The notes under the pieces were generated by a model. The model was not told the DNA's origin and searched no databases. It was given only the letters and a program-made list of their open reading frames with translations. The position numbers and the translations under genes are program-made. 64,000 nt of DNA from Streptomyces leeuwenhoekii (GTDB taxonomy: Bacteria; Actinomycetota; Actinomycetes; Streptomycetales; Streptomycetaceae): NCBI RefSeq assembly GCF_001013905.1, contig NZ_LN831790.1, forward strand, positions 7,640,001 to 7,704,000, in the 5' to 3' direction. This document shows, piece after piece, positions 59,858-64,000 of this stretch (position 1 is its first letter; each line of letters begins with the position of its first letter).

Positions 59858-60178
59858 TCAAGCTGCGCCGGAGGGGGTCCCGCTCCCCGCCGGGGAATGC
59901 CGGTCCGCCGTCGGCGGTCCCCGTCTGGCGGCAGTCGCCGTACGGGGCCGCTTCCTCTGTTCCTCCGCATAGGCGACCAGACCCGCCCGCAGATACCGCT
60001 CGGCGGCGTCCGCGGCCTCCCGGGCGCACCGCTTGCCCATGAGCGCGCACAGGGTGTGACCCGAGTCCTCGAAGGCGGCCCGCACCGCTCGGTCGGCGGG
60101 GGACGCCAGCATCATCCGTTCCCACGCCCGGTAACGCCGCAGTTCCCGGGCGACCTCGGATTTCGCGGGTAGCAGCAT
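59858..60178 (-). CDS. DUF5133 protein
   Basis: A 106-residue protein with the DUF5133 pattern: MLLPAKSEVARELRRYRAWERM at the N-terminus, then a central AAFEDSGHTLCALMGKRCAREAADAAERYL. Small, helical and of unknown function. The C-terminal tail (residues 75-106) is Arg/Pro-rich. ATG 60178 with GGAAGGTGA 10 bp ahead. Its presence as the first gene of the glgE operon suggests a connection with the pathway, but this is inference. Confidence 0.8.
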   Translation of the reverse strand: MLLPAKSEVARELRRYRAWERMMLASPADRAVRAAFEDSGHTLCALMGKRCAREAADAAERYLRAGLVAYAEEQRKRPRTATAARRGPPTADRHSPAGSGTPSGAA

Positions 60179-60486
60179 GGTGCTGTTCACCTTCCGGGAC
60201 CCGATGGCACGTTCCCGACGGTCGGGCGGTCGCCGCGCGTTCAGGGCGTGGCTCCGTTTACGGGCGATCGAGTTCTTCACACATGGTGCACGGGTGACGA
60301 CCCAGCGTCTTGTTGGATCTTCAACCATCCGGGACACGCGTCGCCGCCTGCTCGTGTTGCACGAACGGACTACTGCTCTCACGCTGGAGTGACTCAGAAG
60401 CGCCATGTGCTCACGCCCCGTGTTCGGGGAGCTCGTCCCGCGGGGACGGGAACGGGCGGGAGCCTCGCGGTGAGGAGCCAACGACG
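60179..60486. other. Divergent control region of glgE and glgX units
   Basis: 308 bp between the DUF5133-glgE operon (minus) and the glgX unit (plus). It contains an AT-rich section around 60265-60300 and a short hairpin CGTCCC-GCG-GGGACG near 60446-60460, in the glgX leader. No sigma-B-type promoter with full consensus was found. Confidence 0.5.
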
Positions 60487-61016
60487 ATGAAGACCGCAGT
60501 GCCCTGCTACTACCACCTCGACGTGGAAGTCAGCCCGGAACGGGTCGGACAGGTCAGGCGCATCCTGGCCGCTCACCTCAGGTTCTGGGACCTGGAGAAT
60601 CTCGTCGAACCCGTGTGCCACGGCGCGGAGATGCTGCTCCGGGCGATCGACGAGCACGCGAGCGACAAGAACACGTCGATCGAGATGTGGTGGAACGGCC
60701 AGCACCTCATCACGGCCGTAGGGGGCAACGACCACGCGCTCCGCCCGGACCAGGACCTGCGCGGCTGCCTGCAGCACCTCGCCGCGACGAGCGACGGCTG
60801 GGGCTGCTGCGCCACCGACACCGGGGCCAAGGTCATCTGGTTCTCCCAGCGGGCCCGCGCCGGCGAACGCGTCCCGCTGGTGCCGACGATGCCCATGCCG
60901 GACACCAGCGAGGGCCTGGAACTGCCGCGCGAGACGCCGGTCACGGCGCGGCTGGCGCACCCGGCGAGCATGCCGAGCGAGCCGGGCACGTCGGGCGGCG
61001 TGCTGGAGGAGGCCCG

Positions 61017-61020
<4 letters not shown>
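60487..61020 (+). CDS. Small ATPase-like protein preceding glgX (Pep-like)
   Basis: A 177-residue protein: YYHLDVEVSPERVGQVRRILAAHLRFW, LVEPVCHGAEMLLRAIDEHA, MWWNGQHLITAVGGND and CCATDTGAKVIWFSQRA. It looks like a GHKL-derived protein related to the pep genes at streptomycete glg loci, but the ATP motifs are degenerate. The function is unknown. Its stop overlaps the glgX GTG (GTGA), so the two are translationally coupled; a role in glycogen metabolism regulation is inferred from that. ATG at 60487 after a GAGGAGC. Confidence 0.7.
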
Positions 61021-63164
<2,144 letters not shown>

Positions 63165-63176
63165 GCGGGCGTGAGG

Positions 63177-63983
63177 TCAGCGAACGCGATGGCGCGCGGT
63201 CACCGTGAACTGCGCGCCGTCGGCGTCCCGCAGCACCGCCTCCTCCTCATCCTCCGCCAGGACGCTGCCGCCGTGCAGCTCAGCGGCCCGGACGCAGGCC
63301 GGCACGTCGTCGACGGCGAAGTGGACCTGCCAGTGCGGCCGGATCGTCGGGTCGGGCGCCGCCTCCAGCGCCCCCGACTCGATGCGCGCCACCACGTCCC
63401 CCTGGCTGCGCAGGACCACCTCGTCGCCGTTGTACTCGACCTCGCAGCAGCCCGGGCGCTCCGAGGCCCAGTCGAAGATCTCGCCGTAGAAGATGGCGGA
63501 GTCGAAGGCGTCGCGCGTGTGCAGGCGGATGAAGGCCGGCCGGGCGTTGCGCCAGGTCTCCCAGTCGCTGAACAGCTCGCCCTCCCAGACCCCGAAGGTC
63601 GCGCCCTCCCGGTCGGCCAGCAGCGCCGCCCGCCCCGGCGGCAGGGAGATCGGCCCGACCGCGACCGTGCCGCCCCGCTCCTGCACCCGGGACGCGGCCT
63701 CGTTCGCGCTCGGCACGGCGAAGTACGGCGTCCAGGCCACCGCCATCTGCCACATGGCGGCGACCGCGGCGATCCCGGCCACCGGCGCGCCGCCCGCCAG
63801 CGCGATCCGGAAGCGGTCGCCGAGCCGGGCCGGGCGCCACTGCCAGCCCAGTACGGCCGAGTAGAACTCCTCGGTGGCCTTCAGGTCCCTGCTGGTCAGA
63901 CTCACCCAGCAGGGGGCGCCGAAGACGGAGTGCGTGGAGACGACGTTCTTGGCGCCGGTGGGGGAGGGCATGTCGTGGTTCAT
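63177..63983 (-). CDS. VOC-family protein with two modules
   Basis: A 268-residue duplicated VOC protein similar in layout to that at 5636. Module 1 begins CWVSLTSRDLKATEEFYSAVLGWQW (about 25-50) and ends DREGATFGVWEG. Module 2 begins AFIRLHTRDAFDSAIFYGEIFDWAS and ends DADGAQFTVTARH. No substrate can be named. ATG at 63983. It converges on glgX with a 12 bp gap between stops; upstream sequence lies outside the window. Confidence 0.86.
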   Translation of the reverse strand: MNHDMPSPTGAKNVVSTHSVFGAPCWVSLTSRDLKATEEFYSAVLGWQWRPARLGDRFRIALAGGAPVAGIAAVAAMWQMAVAWTPYFAVPSANEAASRVQERGGTVAVGPISLPPGRAALLADREGATFGVWEGELFSDWETWRNARPAFIRLHTRDAFDSAIFYGEIFDWASERPGCCEVEYNGDEVVLRSQGDVVARIESGALEAAPDPTIRPHWQVHFAVDDVPACVRAAELHGGSVLAEDEEEAVLRDADGAQFTVTARHRVR

Positions 63984-64000
63984 GGCAGTAACGTCCTGGT

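Overview
The window is high-GC actinobacterial chromosome with the codon bias, RBS style and gene families of a Streptomyces: WhiB-like and SsgA-like proteins, a streptophobe protein, paired sigma-B-type factors with RsbW-like ATPases, PopR/ClpP3/ClpP4 and a GlgE operon. From memory (not checked here), the order sigma factor - popR - clpP4/clpP3 ... anti-sigma/sigma ... rsb genes - multi-HAMP kinase - acyl-CoA ligase - YbdK - glgB/mak/treS/glgE - glgX resembles the right part of the S. coelicolor chromosome around SCO7277-SCO7340. No tRNA, rRNA, CRISPR array, insertion sequence or phage gene was seen.

Layout. 1-4.7 kb: truncated membrane protein, RsbW-like ATPase, sigma factor, popR and the clpP3-clpP4 operon. 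4.8-24 kb: mostly single housekeeping or accessory genes (VOC proteins, RNase H, SRPBCC protein, flavin monooxygenase, aldo/keto reductase, SsgA-like protein, F420 oxidoreductase, threonine-dehydratase-like enzyme, AIM24, an MBL/DUF4032 pair, AlkB, a flavoprotein dehydrogenase, WhiB-like protein, LysG/LysE pair, MFS exporter). 24-34 kb: cyclic-nucleotide-binding protein, Orn/Lys/Arg decarboxylase, a second RsbW-like ATPase plus sigma-B-type factor, DUF1206 and FUSC membrane proteins, and a type II NADH dehydrogenase-like flavoprotein. 34-48.3 kb: a dense partner-switching island. It holds a translationally coupled stressosome operon (rsbR-rsbS-rsbT-RsbX-like fusion-RsbU-like phosphatase), an RsbV-like antagonist, an ANTAR/GAF/PAS/PP2C protein, a cytosolic hybrid kinase with about seven HAMP units, a PRC-barrel protein and two more RsbW-like ATPases. 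48.6-64 kb: small membrane proteins, an acyl-CoA ligase, a YbdK ligase interrupted by a frameshift in a G9 run, and glycogen/trehalose metabolism (DUF5133-glgE-treS-mak-glgB on the minus strand, diverging from a small protein plus glgX).

How it fits together. Two sigma-B-family factors, several anti-sigma kinases, two antagonist/stressosome STAS sets and three PP2C phosphatases indicate a stress or development signalling region. Sequences matching the streptomycete sigma-B promoter (GNNT-N14-16-GGGTAC/T) precede a sigma gene, the ssgA-like gene, a DUF6098 gene, the rsbV-like gene, and the shared kinase/PRC-barrel region. This suggests that much of the window is one general-stress regulon. The GlgE pathway (trehalose to maltose to maltose-1-phosphate to alpha-glucan) would supply stress or sporulation carbohydrate. 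Proposed links to specific sigma factors are inference.

Main oddities: ClpP4 has Gly where the catalytic His belongs; PopR ends in a Leu-Ala-Ala degron-like tail and clpP3 has a PopR/ClgR-type box upstream; the ybdK gene is frameshifted in a nine-G run; the kinase HAMP repeats share 142 identical bases; and alkB has a near-consensus LexA box upstream.
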